In this document: in pieces, positions 1 to 9,197 of the stretch
Layout: each line of letters opens with the position of its first letter
Position numbering within the stretch: position 1 is the stretch's first letter
Notes under the pieces: generated by a model
What the model was told of the DNA's origin: nothing
The model's input: only the letters and a program-made list of their open reading frames with translations
The model's database searches: none
Position numbers and translations under genes: made by a program
Assembly: GCF_958445495.1 (NCBI RefSeq)
Contig: NZ_CAUCSQ010000001.1
Coordinates: 124,001-188,000 of the forward strand
DNA: 64,000 bases
Source of the DNA: an uncultured Bacteroides sp.
GTDB taxonomy: Bacteria > Bacteroidota > Bacteroidia > Bacteroidales > Bacteroidaceae
Reading direction: 5' to 3'

Positions 1-1141
1 AGCAGTCAAGCATTTCGATATTGTTCTTATCAGCGATTTTCTTGATAAGTTCGGTAGTGACGATTGTCTTCACACAGAACTCATTCCCTTTAATCTTGCC
101 CAGTTGCTTGTATTGGGTCAGAATATAATAAAGGTACATCATGCACGTCTGGTTACCGTTAATCAGCACCCATTCGCCCTTGTCATTCTTGCAAGCGATA
201 CCCACACGGTCGGCATCCGGGTCGGAAGCCATCACGAGGTCGGCGTCAATTTCTTTGGCAAGGTTCACAGCCATAGAAAGAGCTTCCGCATTTTCCGGAT
301 TCGGAGAAACGACCGTCGGGAAGTTACCGTCCTTAATCATTTGTTCGGGCACGGTAAACACGCTTTCAAATCCCCACATCTTCAACGCGCGCGGAATCAG
401 CATCATACCCGTACCGTGAATCGGAGTATAGACAATCTTCATATCCTTGTGGCGGGCGATAGCTTCCGGGTCGATAGAAACGGTTTTCACCATGTCCAGA
501 TAAACCTTATCGATATCTTCGCCGATAATCTGAATCAAATCGGGATTCCCCTGGAATTTGATGTCGGCGGCGGAAGCGATGGCATTCACCTCGTCAATGA
601 TGCCTTTATCATGCGGAGCCAGCACCTGTGCGCCGTCATCCCAGTACGCCTTGTAACCGTTGTACTCTTTCGGGTTGTGGGAAGCAGTCAGAATGATACC
701 GCTCTGGCAACCGAGGTGACGGATGGCAAAAGACATTTCCGGAGTCGGACGCATGTCGTCGAACAGATATACTTTAATGCCATTGGCAGAGAAAATGTTA
801 GCGGAAGTCTCCGCGAACAAACGGCTGTTGTTCCGGCAGTCGTGGCCCACTACCACGGAAATCTGCGGCAAGTCTTTAAAATTCTTTTTCAGATAATTGG
901 AAAGCCCCTGCGTAGCAGCACCCACCGTATAGATATTCATGCGATTGCTGCCCACTCCCATGATACCGCGCAAACCGCCCGTACCGAATTCAAGGTCTTT
1001 GTAGAATGCTTCAATCAGTTCGGTTTTATCATTATTCTCCAACATGCGTTTTACTTCAGCCTGAGTTTCAGCATCGTAAGCCGGCGTCAGCCACTTTTCA
1101 GCTTTCTCAGTGACCTGTTTGATAAGTTCCTGATTTTCCAT
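1..1141 (-). CDS. Phosphoglucomutase/phosphomannomutase family protein (3' end outside window)
   Basis: Reverse-strand translation begins MENQELIKQVTEKAEKWLTP and reads openly to the window edge. It carries the phosphoserine loop TASHNP and the metal-binding loop DPDADR, both hallmarks of the alpha-D-phosphohexomutase superfamily, and GTGGLRG near the N-terminus as in the PGM2/phosphopentomutase-like branch. It should interconvert hexose (or pentose) 1- and 6-phosphates in the cytoplasm. The C-terminal phosphate-binding domain lies outside the window. The start is the ATG at 1141, about 50 bp downstream of a TACATTTG element. Substrate specificity (glucose, mannose or pentose) cannot be told from the sequence. 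Confidence 0.93.
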   Translation of the reverse strand, partial: MENQELIKQVTEKAEKWLTPAYDAETQAEVKRMLENNDKTELIEAFYKDLEFGTGGLRGIMGVGSNRMNIYTVGAATQGLSNYLKKNFKDLPQISVVVGHDCRNNSRLFAETSANIFSANGIKVYLFDDMRPTPEMSFAIRHLGCQSGIILTASHNPKEYNGYKAYWDDGAQVLAPHDKGIIDEVNAIASAADIKFQGNPDLIQIIGEDIDKVYLDMVKTVSIDPEAIARHKDMKIVYTPIHGTGMMLIPRALKMWGFESVFTVPEQMIKDGNFPTVVSPNPENAEALSMAVNLAKEIDADLVMASDPDADRVGIACKNDKGEWVLINGNQTCMMYLYYILTQYKQLGKIKGNEFCVKTIVTTELIKKIADKNNIEMLDC

Positions 1142-1193
1142 TTCGATTATTATTTATTGGTTAATGAATTGTCACCTCAATATCTTGAGCACA

Positions 1194-1201
1194 CAAATGT
1201 A
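1194..1201 (-). promoter_or_regulatory. Bacteroides -7 promoter element of the phosphosugar mutase
   Basis: TACATTTG on the minus strand matches the Bacteroides consensus TAnnTTTG and sits about 50 bp upstream of the ATG at 1141. Confidence 0.6.
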
Positions 1202-1337
1202 AAATAATAAGTTTATAAATCCTAGGTATTCAATTAAAAATTAGAAATTAAAAATCAAAAAACGGGGATTAAAAGCAAATGGCCACCCCACGACAACAAC
1301 CCTCCGCCTCATTCCAACCTTCCATCTTCAAATCTTA

Positions 1338-2975
1338 TTATTTTACCAAATACCTGTCACCGGTCTGTTTAACATATTCCTGCAAGAATTCTTCCGGATA
1401 TCCGGGGCGGAGCACACCGGCAGGCTGCCCGATGGAATTACGTTCAAATTGCCCGTCCTTCACACGTTTCACCACTCCGTCATTATACTTCACAACCAGA
1501 AAAGTCCCCAATTGTTTCCAAGTATCGAACGTGCTCTGCGCCGTCATATTGGTGTAATTTGTCAGGAAATCCACTGCTGCGCTTTCATCTTTTTCCAACA
1601 GCTTCGCCGCCATCTCCTCAATGCCGTCCTGCGCATTATTAAAAGTAGCCTCCAATTCTTTCTGCGTCTCGCGCACATCGCCAATCATCAAACTGTAACG
1701 CGGATAAACCATATTGGACACCCAATTGAAAATCCAAAAAGCGGAATTCCAAGAAAACGTGATATAATCGGCCCCGTCCACACGGGTATAACATACCGGA
1801 ACTTTAGTCGCACAACAATAAACAGGCGTAAACACTGTCATATTCGCGTCATCCACCCCAAACCAAAGCACGCCGCCTATCGGGTCCGGCTTGTGGGCGC
1901 GCATCTGCGCGACAAAAACGAAACCGCTCTGCTGGGTGGAAATAGGACGCTCGTTAAAATATTCCTGCTCGCCCACCTTGAAATTCAACGGAGAAAGGCG
2001 GTATGGAGTCTTATACGGGCCGGCTCCAAAATCATTGGAAATGTCAAGCGGCGTACCCTCGTAATGGTCGCGCATCATATCCTTCACATCCTGTACGGAA
2101 AGCTTTTGTTTCGGCTTCACGAAAAGAGGCATCGGCGTATCGGTCTTCCCTTCGATGTAAGGAAGATAATCCTTTCCGTTATCAGTGAACCTATTGAAAA
2201 AGCTCCATACGCGCGCTTCACAAAACCGGCGGGCGCCGAAATCCAACGGCGCGTAAGCCTCGGCAAAACTGAAATCCTTGTTAACCCCGCTAAAATACCC
2301 CTTCTCGCGGGCAAAAGACACGACATCCGGAGAATACAGGCAATTTTCCTTGTCAGTCATGTCAAACCGGTGAATACGCGATTGATTGGCATGGGCCGAG
2401 ATGCAATCATCCGGAACACGCACAGCCACCCACACCGCTCCGCGGATGCCGGGTCCCTTGCCAATCATCTCCATTATCCAAACCTCATTCGGGTCTGCAA
2501 TAGTGAAAGACTCCCCTCCGCTATAATACCCGTATTGCTGCACCAGGTCCGTCATTATCTTAATCGCCTCACGGGCTGTACGCGAACGCTGCAAACCTAT
2601 ATAAATCAGGCTTCCGTAGTCAATGATACCCGTAGAATCCGCCAATTCCGGACGTCCGCCGAAAGTCGTCTCGCCGATAGTCACCTGGTATTCATTCATA
2701 TTGCCCACCACATTATACGTCTGGCGTGCCTGCTCTATTTCTCCCAGATACTTACCGGTATCCCATTCATACACTTTCAACATCGTCCCCTTCGGATAAG
2801 TAGCGGCCGGATAATGATAAAGTTCACCGAACAGCCCGTACGAATCGGCAGAATAAGACACGATGGTCGAACCGTCGGAAGAAGCGTTCTTGCCGACAAT
2901 TAAATTGGTACAGGCGAAAGTCTCCGCCGCAGCCGCCAAAAATACGGCAGCGCAAAAGATAATTTTTCTTTTCAT
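1338..2975 (-). CDS. C69 family dipeptidase (PepD-like), secreted
   Basis: A 545-residue product starting MKRKIIFCAAVFLAAAAE, a signal peptide, followed by FACTNLIVGKNAS. In family C69 the Cys of ACTN becomes the N-terminal nucleophile after processing, and C22 fits that role. The motif and length match the Ntn-hydrolase dipeptidases, here probably periplasmic. A longer frame begins at 3071, but that would overlap the preceding gene and place about 30 unlikely residues before the signal peptide. The ATG at 2975 lies 25 bp after the stop of the M23 peptidase, so the two probably form an operon for peptide or murein turnover. Confidence 0.9.
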   Translation of the reverse strand: MKRKIIFCAAVFLAAAAETFACTNLIVGKNASSDGSTIVSYSADSYGLFGELYHYPAATYPKGTMLKVYEWDTGKYLGEIEQARQTYNVVGNMNEYQVTIGETTFGGRPELADSTGIIDYGSLIYIGLQRSRTAREAIKIMTDLVQQYGYYSGGESFTIADPNEVWIMEMIGKGPGIRGAVWVAVRVPDDCISAHANQSRIHRFDMTDKENCLYSPDVVSFAREKGYFSGVNKDFSFAEAYAPLDFGARRFCEARVWSFFNRFTDNGKDYLPYIEGKTDTPMPLFVKPKQKLSVQDVKDMMRDHYEGTPLDISNDFGAGPYKTPYRLSPLNFKVGEQEYFNERPISTQQSGFVFVAQMRAHKPDPIGGVLWFGVDDANMTVFTPVYCCATKVPVCYTRVDGADYITFSWNSAFWIFNWVSNMVYPRYSLMIGDVRETQKELEATFNNAQDGIEEMAAKLLEKDESAAVDFLTNYTNMTAQSTFDTWKQLGTFLVVKYNDGVVKRVKDGQFERNSIGQPAGVLRPGYPEEFLQEYVKQTGDRYLVK

Positions 2976-3000
2976 AAACAGATGATTCACATTTAATAAA

Positions 3001-4656
3001 TTACCAAACAAAACTAGTGCGCGACACCGATTCATTGCCGCAATGGTCGGACACCGTAAACTCGACGACATGCTTTCCTCCCTTTTTTACATATTTCGGA
3101 TCAAGCGTGCACTCCCAATACGATTTCACAATGTTCGGCCGTCCGAAAAGCGCATACTTGCCGTCAATTGTTCCCCGGTACGAAGCAATTCCCGCTCCCT
3201 TGTCCTTCAAACGGTAAACAATCTTCCCGGTCCTCCCCCAAAGATTTTTGTTCACAGGAATAATTTCGGGCGGAACCGTATCCACGGCAACCGCATACGT
3301 TCCCAATTCCCGGATAACCGTCTTCATATACCCGTTCTCATACTTGCCACCCACACTGTACTTTCCCCCCTTCGGAGTGATGCGGGCCACATAATATTTG
3401 GCAGTGTCCGCCACCGGTTTCCTGCGCAACCCGATACGGAGCTCACAACCGGCATGAAGCGAAACCGGCTTGTCATTCAACCGGTAAACGAATGACACGG
3501 CGCCGCTGTCCGCCTCCACCTCATAATTCAGGGACACATCATCATACAGCATCCCTTTCGGAACAACCAGGCTTAATCCCGGCTCCTGCAAATAATTCGT
3601 TTTATCCCATTCAAAAACATATTTCTCCCGATGTTGCAACGGCTCAATCGGCTGTTTCCGTCCCCGCACCGTAAAATGATACCTGGAAGTATTTCCGAAC
3701 ACATCCTTGAGCGTATATGAAAACCGGTAATCACGTTCCTCGTCGATAGTAACCAACCCGCGATTGCCGTTCGAAGCTTTCAGCATGCGCAAAGAATTCC
3801 CCGGCTCGATAAAAGATTTCATATATTGCCCGTAAGTCCAAGAATTTATCATCCGGTTCTCCTCTTCCGAAAAACGATCGACAGTACTGCGGAAAACCTC
3901 CTTACCATCCACGGCAAGAACCACGGAATATACCCCGTAACGATTGCTTGTCCCGTCCATATAATCATACGCCTTAATCCCCACGCCAATCACTCCCCAT
4001 GCTTCCACCGGACGGCCGCTGCCTGGAAGAATCACCTTATTCCTCTGTTTTCCCTCCACCGTTCCTTTGCCGGGCTGCGGAAAAAACAGAATACCGTCCG
4101 CTTTGGGAGCGCGCGAATCCTTTATCCGTTTCTTAAAAAAAGGCATAGGGTCTATATAGTCTCCGGTCTCCGTTTCAAAAACATCCAGATGAAGATGCGG
4201 GCCGAACGAATAACCGGTATTCCCGCTCCATGCAATCTGTTGCCCGGCCTTCACCGGGTATTCGTCCGGTTCAGGAATGATTTCCACCTCCCAGTCCTCC
4301 TTCTCATATTGCAGCTTTTCCACCCTTTCGGCTATGGGAGAAAGAAAACCGCTCAAATGGCGGTTAATCGTAGAATAACCGTTATCATAACAGACATCAA
4401 GCACATAACCGGAACCGTTAGTGACGCGGATACGTGAGATGTAGCCGTCTGCCAATGCACGGACAGGCTTGCCGATTACTCCCCCTGTCTTAAAATCCAA
4501 TCCGCCGTGAAAATGATTCGAACGTATCTCGCCGAAATTTCCGCTCAACGTAAGAGGAAAATCAAAAGGCGGCACAAAGGTTGCTTGCTTCCTATCCTGT
4601 CCGTACCCTCCGATGCAGCAAGCCAGCATCAAAGCAATGACATATCGTCTCATCAT
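3001..4656 (-). CDS. M23 family metallopeptidase (LytM-like), secreted
   Basis: The product begins MMRRYVIALMLACCIGGYGQ, a signal or lipoprotein-like leader. The LytM domain spans roughly residues 35-170, with Zn ligands visible in NHFHGGLDF and in GPHLHLDVF (the HxH motif). Family members cut peptidoglycan cross-bridges or act as amidase activators; both zinc motifs are intact, so an active enzyme is likely. The remaining ~380 residues look like beta-rich Ig-like segments. An ATG at 4665 would add three residues; 4656 is preferred because the signal peptide then starts directly. The dipeptidase follows 25 bp downstream. Confidence 0.9.
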   Translation of the reverse strand: MMRRYVIALMLACCIGGYGQDRKQATFVPPFDFPLTLSGNFGEIRSNHFHGGLDFKTGGVIGKPVRALADGYISRIRVTNGSGYVLDVCYDNGYSTINRHLSGFLSPIAERVEKLQYEKEDWEVEIIPEPDEYPVKAGQQIAWSGNTGYSFGPHLHLDVFETETGDYIDPMPFFKKRIKDSRAPKADGILFFPQPGKGTVEGKQRNKVILPGSGRPVEAWGVIGVGIKAYDYMDGTSNRYGVYSVVLAVDGKEVFRSTVDRFSEEENRMINSWTYGQYMKSFIEPGNSLRMLKASNGNRGLVTIDEERDYRFSYTLKDVFGNTSRYHFTVRGRKQPIEPLQHREKYVFEWDKTNYLQEPGLSLVVPKGMLYDDVSLNYEVEADSGAVSFVYRLNDKPVSLHAGCELRIGLRRKPVADTAKYYVARITPKGGKYSVGGKYENGYMKTVIRELGTYAVAVDTVPPEIIPVNKNLWGRTGKIVYRLKDKGAGIASYRGTIDGKYALFGRPNIVKSYWECTLDPKYVKKGGKHVVEFTVSDHCGNESVSRTSFVW

Positions 4657-4678
4657 TCCATACACTTATTTACTCCCG

Positions 4679-4686
4679 CAAATGTA
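4679..4686 (-). promoter_or_regulatory. Bacteroides -7 promoter element of the M23/dipeptidase operon
   Basis: TACATTTG on the minus strand, 23 bp upstream of the M23 start codon, matches TAnnTTTG. Confidence 0.6.
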
Positions 4687-4963
4687 CATTATTCCCGCTA
4701 AATTACGAAATATCCGGGAACGTACTTTACGCATTCCGCCAAACAACCTCCCATTCAATAAGGAAACCGTATCTTTACCCGCATTTGTACGATTAATAAC
4801 GCAGAAACATTCAGAATATTATCTCCATTCAGATAATCCAAAGACAAAATGCGGGCATCTACTGATTCAGTATCCCGTCAATTATATATTCAATTCATTT
4901 TGTCATATTTCAATTCATTATACCATCGGAAGATTTTGTCCAGAATCCGACAAATAGGTGACA

Positions 4964-5209
4964 TTACATTCCCAATTCCTTTTTCAGCCACACTTTCATC
5001 ACCGGATCGGGAATGACAACCCGGCGTTTTTCGATTTCTATAAGTTCTTTTTTGACCAATGCCCGTTTCACGATACTGACATTGGCCGATGAACCCAACT
5101 GATATTCATGTATCACTTCCTGTGTGGAGAATTCACTATGGACACCATCAATAATAGCCCGCAGAAAATTCATCTGATAAGTGAAAGGCTTATTCTCCAT
5201 AATCTCCAA
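4964..5209 (-). pseudogene. C-terminal winged-helix remnant of an AAA-type ATPase
   Basis: The 81-residue frame reads NFLRAIIDGVHSEFSTQEVIHEYQLG and continues to KVWLKKELGM. It resembles the C-terminal winged-helix tail of the large Bacteroides ATP-binding proteins (about 370-400 residues), in which a similar segment follows the ATPase core. No P-loop or other ATPase sequence is seen upstream, where the DNA turns AT-rich and non-coding. I infer a truncated remnant, although a small stand-alone DNA-binding protein starting at 5209 or 5200 cannot be excluded. Confidence 0.55.
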
Positions 5210-5637
5210 TATTATTCCAATGTAAAAACAGGTAATATAACCATTACTAACAATATTATTACTAATAAGATTATTATATGCCTCGTTTTTTACATGGCTC
5301 TAATGGTTGTCCTCCGTCGGTATCGGACAATACAGCTTTCCCCTGAATACCGACTTCTTGTCCGAAGAATATCGCTAGGTTGTGTATCGATGAATTATTG
5401 CAGCCAAAAGTTCGACGAAAGATTCAACTAAATCTTAACATCAGATGAGTTTTTTACGCGAAAGCTCTGAAAGAGGTCCGGATAGAATCACAAAGAGCAA
5501 TGAATACAAAAAGTTCTCCCTCCAAACAATGAAGTTATTGCAATCGGAGAGATGGCGATGGGTATATTGATGCGTCATTCATTATACATTCCACGAAATA
5601 TTTGTAATTTTGTATTTCAAAACAAATCCAATTAAAA
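5210..5637. other. Intergenic stretch, no gene seen
   Basis: AT-rich DNA between the ATPase remnant and the HAD gene. It holds a short inverted repeat (gtcggtat near 5312 and ataccgac near 5347) and the promoter of the HAD gene at its right end. The 107-codon plus-strand frame crossing 5108-5431 overlaps the ATPase remnant antisense, and I do not support it. Confidence 0.5.
5605..5612 (+). promoter_or_regulatory. Bacteroides -7 promoter element of the HAD gene
   Basis: TAATTTTG, 25 bp upstream of the ATG at 5638, matches TAnnTTTG. Confidence 0.55.
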
Positions 5638-6441
5638 ATGAACACACCCATTATATTTCTTGATGTGGACGGTACTTTAGTCAGTTTCAATACACATAAG
5701 GTACCAGAATCGGCTATCACCGCATTAAAGGAAGCGCATAAAAACGGGGCGAGAATTGTGATAGCCACAGGACGTCCTATAACAGACCTTAAAGAAATCT
5801 CCGAAATTCCATACGATGCAGTAATAGCATTGAATGGTTCGGACATATCTCTTCGAGACGGGAAACGAATATCGACCCATCCTATTCCGTCCGAGGAATT
5901 TAACAAATCCATGAAACTGGCCGACAAATATGGATTTATCATCGGCATCGAGAACGACAAAGGGGTCATTGTCAACCGTCATGGAGACGTTCTTGTGGAA
6001 TGGGCAGAACTTGTCGCTCATCGTGTGCCTCCCGTAGTTGATTTATACAAGGAATATTCGGAAAGCATCTGTTGTCAGCTTTGTTTCTTCTGCGACGAAG
6101 CGACCCAGAATAAAGTGATGAAGGATTTGCCTTTGTTGAATGCGTCACGGTGGAACCCGTTGTTCGCAGACATAAACATCAAGGGGATTGACAAGTCTAC
6201 CGGCATTGATGAGATTTGCCGTTATTACGGATGTAGCAAATCAGACACTATAGCGTTTGGTGACGGTGGAAATGACATTCCAATGATTAAAAGGGCAGCA
6301 ATCGGCATCGCCATGGGAAATGCAGGCGAGGAAGTCAAGTCCGTAGCAGATTTTGTGACAGACTCTGTAGATGACAACGGAATATACAATGCTCTGGTCC
6401 GCATGAAAATAATACATACACTCTCTGATATACCTACATAG
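5638..6441 (+). CDS. Cof-type HAD-IIB family phosphatase
   Basis: A 267-residue cytoplasmic protein. Motif I is FLDVDGTLV (nucleophile Asp10 and the general acid Asp two residues later), motif II is ATGRP, and motif IV is FGDGGNDIPMI with Mg-binding acidic residues. The middle section (~85-185) is the C2B cap typical of Cof/YidA-like enzymes. These dephosphorylate sugar phosphates, FMN or related small molecules; the substrate is not predictable. It has its own promoter and stands alone between remnants of other genes. Confidence 0.92.
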   Translation: MNTPIIFLDVDGTLVSFNTHKVPESAITALKEAHKNGARIVIATGRPITDLKEISEIPYDAVIALNGSDISLRDGKRISTHPIPSEEFNKSMKLADKYGFIIGIENDKGVIVNRHGDVLVEWAELVAHRVPPVVDLYKEYSESICCQLCFFCDEATQNKVMKDLPLLNASRWNPLFADINIKGIDKSTGIDEICRYYGCSKSDTIAFGDGGNDIPMIKRAAIGIAMGNAGEEVKSVADFVTDSVDDNGIYNALVRMKIIHTLSDIPT

Positions 6442-6883
6442 TTGTCGGAGAATTGCTTACCACCATTGATTTTCAACGTTTCTTGCGCTTTGAAAACCAA
6501 CAAGGTTATAAATCGGCTATAAAATAACGCTGATTCTCGCCTATCATTAGGAAATTAGGCTACTGATATACAAACAACCGATAATAATTTATATCTCTAT
6601 AAATTTTTAGACAACTATAAAATGGATAAAATTCTAATTCTGTCACTCTAATGTCACAATAGAATGATGTTGGAAGTCAAAATAGCAAGAGTTTGTGGCT
6701 ATAAACTTGTGAAGCGATTATGCCGATACGGTAATGGGAACCCAAACAGAAACGGTAAACCGGATTACAGAGTATTTTTCAATATAAACACGTGACTTTC
6801 AGTTGTAAATAATTCTTTTCAAAGGATATAATTCTGTGAATTGTAACTATCTTTGTATTTGGAACTCAATTTATCAAATATGA
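6442..6883. other. Intergenic stretch, no intact gene
   Basis: AT-rich DNA with frequent stops on both strands. Its only recognisable item is TATCTTTG at 6848-6855, a promoter-like element just ahead of the KilA-N remnant. Confidence 0.5.
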
Positions 6884-6998
6884 ATGGCAAAGATTACAGT
6901 AAAAGACACCGAAAGTAAATGGGGTCAAAGTCAATGGTGAAGACTACATTTGTTTGACAGATATGTCGCGTGCAAAAGACGGGGATTTTTTTCAATGA
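6884..6998 (+). pseudogene. KilA-N domain protein, N-terminal remnant with frameshift
   Basis: The frame from ATG 6884 gives MAKITVKDTE and then shifts; the next frame gives VKVNGEDYICLTDMSRAKD followed by GDFFQ and a stop. This is the recognisable start of KilA-N domain proteins of Bacteroides mobile elements and prophages (MAKI.VKDT... DYICLTDM...KDGDFF). The rest of the roughly 270-residue gene is missing; a duplicated tail-like sequence follows immediately. A promoter-like TATCTTTG stands 29 bp upstream. It is a decayed gene rather than a functional one. Confidence 0.75.
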
Positions 6999-7123
6999 GT
7001 CTCTGCCAGAATTAATGCCGGGGTTAAAAGGCATATCGGGAACGGTGCCGGGTGCGTGACGGACAAAAGACTTTCGGAAAAATATACGTGAATATAAACT
7101 TATAAACTCTAAATCATAGTAGT
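6999..7123 (+). repeat. Duplicated leader, copy 1 (ahead of the aspartyl protease)
   Basis: About 125 bp, from gtctctgccagaattaatgc up to the ATG at 7124, nearly matching 8515-8634. One frame encodes SLPELMPGLKGISGTVPGA and stops; after a 2-base deletion relative to copy 2 the homologous end RDGQKTFGKIYVNINL appears. It looks like the tail of an unknown gene that has become the 5' leader of the next one. Confidence 0.8.
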
Positions 7124-8497
7124 ATGAAAACTATTTTTGCATTTTTACCAGCACATAAGTTACTGATTATTTTATCCTGCTTGTGTATTTCAGTGAGTAT
7201 TCAGGCTCAAAATGCTGATGAACGAGTTAGTAAAATGATGAATGAAGCCCGTTGGTTCGATCTTGAACAGGAGTTAAATACCGCTCCGGTGGACTCGCTA
7301 ACACCATTCTTACGGCAAATGGCTGCATCCATGACACATCATTATTTTAACCGCCCGGATTCAGCATGTATAGAACTTAAGAATCTGCTGGAGAACCATC
7401 AGCAGGATTTAGGAGGCAATACGATGAATATGGTTATCCTGTTGGGTATGAATATGGCACGCACGGAAAATTATACGGAGGCTGCCGGACTGATGAAGAA
7501 CCTTTGCGACCAACTTGCAGTTTTGGGCATGGACAGCACACAGATTGCTCCTTATCGTGAACAGGCACAACAATATCGTGCGTTGGCCGCATGCGGCTCC
7601 TTATGCCAACCGTTGCACAAAACCGGTGAGTACCGTTTCCCAATGCTGATTGATAATGAAAACGATCAACATTCGATTGAAACGGAAGGAAGCCTTAATG
7701 GGAAAGAAAGTCGCATATTGTTCGATACCGGTGCCGGCGTCAACATAATAACACCGGAGTCGGCAAAGAAATATGGTCTACGTTTTCTGGATAAAGACAT
7801 AGCTGTCGGAGGTGTTGGAGGTACGGGGCAGGGGCGCCATGCAATTGCAGACACTTTACGTATCGGCGAAATGTCATGGACCAATGTTCCTTTTACTGTG
7901 ATTGACATTCAGACAGGGCATACCGAAGCAGATAAGGCAATTAAGAAACTCCAGTTACCGCCAGTCATAGGACTTCCTATCATGCTTCGTATGCAGGAAA
8001 TCCAGTTGGATTTTGCTCATCGTGAAATCATAATCCCGGCAATGCCTACACAGAATCCACTCACTGAAAGCAACCTGCTCCGTACAGACACTGAAGGGTT
8101 ACAGTTAAAAGCGACAAACGAAACAGGATGCCCGCTTTATTTCCATTTCGATACAGGTTCCTATTTCACCTATATGCAACCGGCCTGGTACGCACGCCAT
8201 CAAAAAGAAGTGGATGCAACAGGAATTCCCGATTCGCTCCGCATAGCCGGAATAGGAGGTGTGTCGATAACCCGCACCTACCTACTGCCGCAGTTAAAGT
8301 TCCGTATAGGAAACGGTGACATTATGCTTGATTCACTCAGCGTAAACACAGGAATCGACCTGCATACCGGACAGTCGAAGACACCCGCCTTTTCCAACGG
8401 TAAGGAAGATGGTGTCCTCGGCTTGAATGCCCTTGAAAAGTTCTCAAAAGTGGTTCTCAACTTTAAAGATATGTATATGGAAGCAATACCTTATTAA
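7124..8497 (+). CDS. Secreted aspartyl protease with two DTG motifs (retropepsin-like)
   Basis: A 457-residue protein with an N-terminal signal peptide (hydrophobic stretch about residues 12-27 ending SIQAQ). Residues 30-165 are helical and may be TPR-like. Two catalytic-type signatures follow: LFDTGAGVNIIT with Asp201 and HFDTGSYFTYM with Asp343. Hydrophobic-hydrophobic-Gly motifs are also present (VIGLPIML; GVLGLNALEKF). This is a single chain with two retropepsin-like lobes, as in pepsin, so it could be active without dimerising. The likely location is periplasmic or extracellular and the substrate is unknown. It shares its leader with the lipoprotein downstream. Confidence 0.85.
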   Translation: MKTIFAFLPAHKLLIILSCLCISVSIQAQNADERVSKMMNEARWFDLEQELNTAPVDSLTPFLRQMAASMTHHYFNRPDSACIELKNLLENHQQDLGGNTMNMVILLGMNMARTENYTEAAGLMKNLCDQLAVLGMDSTQIAPYREQAQQYRALAACGSLCQPLHKTGEYRFPMLIDNENDQHSIETEGSLNGKESRILFDTGAGVNIITPESAKKYGLRFLDKDIAVGGVGGTGQGRHAIADTLRIGEMSWTNVPFTVIDIQTGHTEADKAIKKLQLPPVIGLPIMLRMQEIQLDFAHREIIIPAMPTQNPLTESNLLRTDTEGLQLKATNETGCPLYFHFDTGSYFTYMQPAWYARHQKEVDATGIPDSLRIAGIGGVSITRTYLLPQLKFRIGNGDIMLDSLSVNTGIDLHTGQSKTPAFSNGKEDGVLGLNALEKFSKVVLNFKDMYMEAIPY

Positions 8498-8514
8498 TAT
8501 ATTTCTAACAACAA

Positions 8515-8634
8515 GTCTCTGCCAGAATTAACGCCGGAGTTAAAAGGTCTATCGGGAACGGTGTGCCGGGTACGTGACGGACAAAAGACCTTCAGAAAAA
8601 TACACATAAATACGGAACTATAAATCAAAGTGAT
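8515..8634 (+). repeat. Duplicated leader, copy 2 (ahead of the lipoprotein)
   Basis: Close match to 6999-7123. From 8516 an open frame of 35 codons reads SLPELTPELKGLSGTVCRV and then RDGQKTFRKIHINTEL, ending TAA at 8621-8623, 11 bp before the next ATG. The two copies agree at the protein level across their ends, suggesting descent from the 3' end of one gene family. I do not recognise the family. Confidence 0.8.
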
Positions 8635-9195
8635 ATGAGAACGAATCATTTATTGGGAATGTTGATGTTATCCCTGTTTACATTTATCTTTATCAGTTGT
8701 GATAAAGAAGAAGGGTTTTCCAAAGAAGAAATTCAACAGGTTCTTTTTGAACTCAAAGGAACTTATAATGGCACTGTACATGTTAGCGGTCCAAACGGGC
8801 TTGACCTCACATTGCAGAATGCTATAGCCGTTTCACGCGACTCTCTAAAATTTAAGATGTCATTGCAGCCATATATAGAATTAATTTCAGATAAAATTCT
8901 GTCAGACCGTTTGCATGAGACAGGCGAAGTAGAAGTCATTGCCGGATATCATTTTAACCAACGGGATGACAATACTATAAACTTTTCATTGAATCCTAAA
9001 GATGTTAATATATTGGGGGGATTTGGTGCGCCTCCTGCCGTCAGGCTTGTATTTTCCAAAAACTACGGCGGTGATGCCATCGTCAATACAAATTTTATAA
9101 TGTTCAATATTTCCCCTACGGAATTATGGGTGGACGGTGAGAAATATGAAGATTTTCCAAGGATAGTATATCATTTCGAGGGAGTGTACGAATAA
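8635..9195 (+). CDS. Lipoprotein of unknown function (possibly DUF4840-like)
   Basis: A 186-residue protein with a lipoprotein signal ending FIFISC, followed by DKEEG; acidic residues right after the Cys are typical of surface-exposed Bacteroides lipoproteins. The body (LKGTYNGTVHVS, then alternating beta-strand pattern to YHFEGVYE) suggests a beta-sandwich or lipocalin-like fold. Its length and LKGTYNG start recall DUF4840 lipoproteins of Bacteroidales, but that is recalled and not tested. It follows the aspartyl protease in the same direction behind a copy of the same leader, so a shared role is possible. Confidence 0.75.
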   Translation: MRTNHLLGMLMLSLFTFIFISCDKEEGFSKEEIQQVLFELKGTYNGTVHVSGPNGLDLTLQNAIAVSRDSLKFKMSLQPYIELISDKILSDRLHETGEVEVIAGYHFNQRDDNTINFSLNPKDVNILGGFGAPPAVRLVFSKNYGGDAIVNTNFIMFNISPTELWVDGEKYEDFPRIVYHFEGVYE

Positions 9196-9197
9196 CA

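Noticed and set aside
104..1207. Long plus-strand frame over the phosphosugar mutase
   Set aside because: The minus strand carries TASHNP and DPDADR motifs in a complete frame; the plus-strand product has no recognisable features.
1449..2903. 484-codon plus-strand frame over the dipeptidase
   Set aside because: Antisense shadow of the C69 dipeptidase, which has a signal peptide and a catalytic Cys context.
5108..5431. 107-codon plus-strand frame
   Set aside because: Overlaps the ATPase remnant antisense, has no family likeness or promoter, and ends in a mixed-composition tail.
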